Positions 19,552 to 64,000 of a DNA stretch of 64,000 nucleotides are shown piece by piece (within the stretch, counting starts at the first letter, position 1; every line of letters starts with the position of its first letter). A program made the position numbers and the translations under genes. The DNA lies in assembly GCA_036924085.1 (NCBI GenBank), contig JAVGWX010000001.1, positions 335,001-399,000 on the forward strand, given 5' to 3'. The notes under the pieces were generated by a model that saw only the letters and a list, made by a program, of their open reading frames with translations, was not told where the DNA came from and did no database searches. The stretch is from Ariolimax columbianus (Eukaryota > Mollusca > Gastropoda > Stylommatophora > Arionidae).

Positions 19552-20040
19552 TCGACCATTGCTGTTGTGTTTAAAGATACTGTCTCAGTGGATGCACACA
19601 CATGCTGGAGATGGTCAAGGTTTGGAGACAAATGGTTGGCTAGCACAGATGGTTAGCTATCCAGGTTGTTGGATGACTGGCTGTTCCAACAACGGATGCT
19701 CTCCAACTGTCCTGGCCTCCTTTTCCACTGATCTTTGCCAGGTTGGCTGCATTGTTAATTTTTTTTCAAACTAATCTAATGAACCACCACCGCACCTTGA
19801 GACAACGTAATGTGTCCCTATGTTGTCCAAGTAAATTCAATAGCCTCGCCAAGAGTTTTAAGATACTGGGTAACAGGAAAAGTTTGACCTGCATGTCACA
19901 ACCTGATCTATGCCATTATTTGCAGCCCCTGCAATGTGAAATACATTGTGCCAACACCCCAGTCACACTGCTAAATATAAAGAATAATAAAAACACACAT
20001 CCTGACCAGTGCCCCCCTCCCTCCCCAAGTACAGGCTAAC
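19552..20040 (+). other. Probable REXO2 3' UTR
   Basis: Follows the TAG stop; aataataaaaac near 19983 is a weak polyadenylation candidate. The true 3' end is not evident. Confidence 0.4.
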
Positions 20041-20048
20041 TAGCTGGG

Positions 20049-20050
20049 GG

Positions 20051-20083
<33 letters not shown>
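20049..20083. repeat. Poly(C) run of ~35
   Basis: Homopolymer C tract in the convergent intergenic region; the exact length is doubtful in any assembly. Confidence 0.9.
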
Positions 20084-20084
<1 letters not shown>

Positions 20085-20089
20085 ACGTA

Positions 20090-21255
20090 CAGGTTCACTA
20101 AGGTTATACAGAGCCAGCATTTGGACCAAACTGAAAGTCAATTATGCCCCAATAAAAGCAAAGAGGAGAACTAGACTTGTTTGATTGTATTTATTATTGT
20201 GTAACATTTTATTCTCAATGATTATGTAACATGATACCAATTTACAAGTTGACCTAGATATTATGGGAGAGGGCAAGCATTTGCTAACAGGAACACACAA
20301 CTGCCAAACATTCTTGACCGGCCTAGCTATACAGGCTAATACATGGACAAGCATATGCAACAGTTCCCTGTAGAGCAGAAGAGATTGAAGATTGAGCCAA
20401 ACTTGGCTGAGAAGTATTTTGATATTTCAATTCAGACAAGGTCAGGTCAATCTAAGGTCATAACACCACTTGTGTCCATTTTAAGGGCTAGGTTTGGATT
20501 AGCAATACCAGAGAGAGAGAGGCAGACAGTGTTTACTTGAGTTGGTAACAATTGTAGGTGGGGGTGTAGGACAGCCCATGCCATGTATTAACTGGCCCTG
20601 GCAGGGATGGTGAAAACAGTCAGCTGGGGAAAACAGGTTTAGTGGGAGGAACTTGTCAGTGACAAGTATTGCAGGCACAGCCATGATTTGTTGACTGCAG
20701 ACCGGTCAACAGGGAAAAGGCATAGGTACCACATGACCACATCCATCTCTGTTTAGGCCAGCTAAAGAGGCAATAAAAGTTGGGAATTGGGGACAGGAAA
20801 AAACTTTACAGGAAGTCATCCCACTATACACCAGGGGCAAATGGTGGATTTCCTGTAATAAATTAAACAAGAAATCTGATCACTTCAAGTGACAGGCACT
20901 GTCGGTACGAATACTTTAGATTCCAGACTCCCTGGAGTGGCGTGCCGGAAAGAACAGTTTGAGAGAGCAGTCGGTGCCAGGCCAGGCAGGTTGGATTTAT
21001 CTCAGAAGGAACAAGAGTTTCAGGAAGCACATCCTCCCCCTGGCTTGCTAAGGGCTTTCACACATGACCACTAAGCAGATAGATAGTTCATCACTCTAGA
21101 AGAAGATTTGTATAGATTGTCATAGACATAACTTTAGACTAGAGGACTGGGTTGTTGTAAACAAACCATAGATTTTGTCATCAATGAATTATCATGTTTT
21201 ATTATTCACATGAGTTTGAGTGTTTTACTAAGTTGTTTTTATTACGTGTAGAATA
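20090..21255. other. Convergent intergenic region
   Basis: Between the two host genes. No recognisable protein; ggcaataaaagttgg at about 20771 and aataaa at 20861 are isolated motifs only. Confidence 0.45.
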
Positions 21256-21261
21256 AGATAG

Positions 21262-21790
21262 ATTAGAACTTGATTACACATAGAGGTGAGAGAACTCAAT
21301 GATTACACATAGAGGTTAGAGAACTCAATGATTACACATAGAGGTGAGAGAACTCAATGATTACACATAGAGGTTAGAGAACTCAATGATTACACATAGA
21401 GGTTAGAGAACTCAATGATTACACATAGAGGTTAGAGAACTCAATGATTACACATAGAGGTGAGAGAACTCAATGATTACACATAGAGGTTAGAGAACTC
21501 AATGATTACACATAGAGGTGAGAGAACTCAATGATTACACATAGAGGTGAGAGAACTCAATGATTACACATAGAGGTGAGAGAACTCAATGATTACACAT
21601 AGAGGTTAGAGAACTCAATGATTACACATAGAGGTGAGAGAACTCAATGATTACACATAGAGGTTAGAGAACTTGATTACACATAGAGGTTAGAGAACTC
21701 GATGATTACACATAGAGGTTAGAGAACTCAATGATTACACATAGAGGTTAGAGAACTCAATGATTACACATAGAGGTTAGAGAACTCTAT
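21262..21790. repeat. 29-bp minisatellite, ~18 copies
   Basis: Unit begins gattacacatagaggttaga; gtgag/gttag variants alternate irregularly. Confidence 0.95.
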
Positions 21791-22397
21791 CACATGTAGA
21801 CTGTGGTCTCTGCTGATGGAGATGGTGGCAAGGAATTCAACTAGATATGGAGAAAGAGAAAAATGGACAGCCAAAAGAATGCAAGCTTAGTCAATGGCTG
21901 CAGTCACATGCTACAGTTGTGAGCCATGTGTGGGTGGATGGTCAGTCTTCAAGGTCAAGTGGTGGTAACCTACAGAAGATATCTGTTGTGTATGACAGCT
22001 TCCCTAGGAGAGGTAACCATGGCAACAACTGCTGCCTGACAAGATGACCAAGGAAGCAGGCCCAAACAAGTGCATGCTGGAGATGGGGGCTCTGTGGCGT
22101 AGAAGTGTAATCTACTTCATAAAGACGGCCTCAGACATGGGGCTATTGATGTGGCTGGTTTGATGTCGTCGAGAATATGGCGTAAACAGCTGCTTCAACA
22201 AGACCTAGTAAAGTGGAACACAGGGTGACATCATTGTATCCACATGTGGATAAACATTGACATCTTGTACATAATTACACACAATGTCAGCACAGCACGC
22301 ACAGAGTCAACACATGACACATGTCATCTCAGACCCACAGATGACATTGTGTCAAGATCAAATATATATATGGAAAGGGGGGGTATTTTGGGTTCTA
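21791..22397 (-). other. Probable PGGT1B 3' UTR and flank
   Basis: Immediately follows the PGGT1B stop on this strand. No protein recognised. Confidence 0.4.
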
Positions 22398-63912
<41,515 letters not shown>

Positions 63913-64000
63913 CTCTGCCCGTCAACGCCTGCTTCTCCCACAACCGGATAAACAATGGCTACAATCAAACGTGCCCTCGACATGCACATCGCGTCAACAG
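63913..64000 (-). promoter_or_regulatory. PGGT1B 5' UTR/promoter region (inferred)
   Basis: Lies directly upstream of the PGGT1B ATG and runs off the window. On the opposite strand an ATG at 63953 in aacaatggct opens MATIKRALDMHIAST to the end of the window. That could be the start of a divergent gene or chance. Confidence 0.35.

Overview
This is nuclear DNA from an animal, most likely a mollusc and probably a gastropod. The grounds are: two intron-rich genes conserved across animals, a eukaryotic 18S rRNA segment whose variable regions look gastropod-like (an impression from memory, not a search), many LINE families, tRNA-derived SINEs and an exceptional density of minisatellites. No bacterial features are present.

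Host genes. (1) REXO2 (oligoribonuclease, DEDDh 3'-5' exonuclease) runs on the + strand. Its last four coding exons are in the window (91-168, 2605-2825, 15802-15855, 19485-19551); the first exons lie upstream. (2) PGGT1B (beta subunit of protein geranylgeranyltransferase I) is complete on the - strand. It has nine coding exons from ATG at 63912 to stop at 22398. The exons join in phase to exactly 377 codons plus stop. Intron 1 appears to use a GC donor. The two genes are convergent, with stop codons 2.8 kb apart.

The rest is intronic or intergenic and built from repeats. LINE family A (endonuclease, RT, RNase H, GAA tail) has five copies: 4974-12068, 23386-25572, 30065-30301, 30780-32680 and 46393-47255. 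Family B (CR1-like, TTAAG-type tail) has seven pieces. Other RNase H LINEs lie around 16.0-16.6, 22.7-23.0, 40.4-40.7, 43.3-45.0, 56.0-56.2, 57.4-58.7 and 59.0-61.8 kb. RTE/craniofacial-type LINEs lie at 13.7-14.4, 45.3-45.6, 47.4-52.2 and 59.7-60.9 kb. There are also mariner fragments, LTR copies and two SINE families, several bounded by recognisable target-site duplications (TSDs). About thirty minisatellite arrays (units mostly 19-57 bp) fill much of the introns and repeatedly abut splice sites or start inside transposon ORFs.

The most unusual object is at 4974-12068. Read on the - strand it is an rRNA 5' ETS, then about 1.24 kb of 18S, then two diverged copies of the 28S 3' end, then a complete LINE A (leader, EN, RT, RNase H) ending in a GAA tail. 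The whole 7.1-kb unit is bounded by a 12-bp direct repeat and splits a 48-bp minisatellite. This is the structure expected if a Pol I read-through rRNA-LINE transcript was retrotransposed as one piece into a REXO2 intron.
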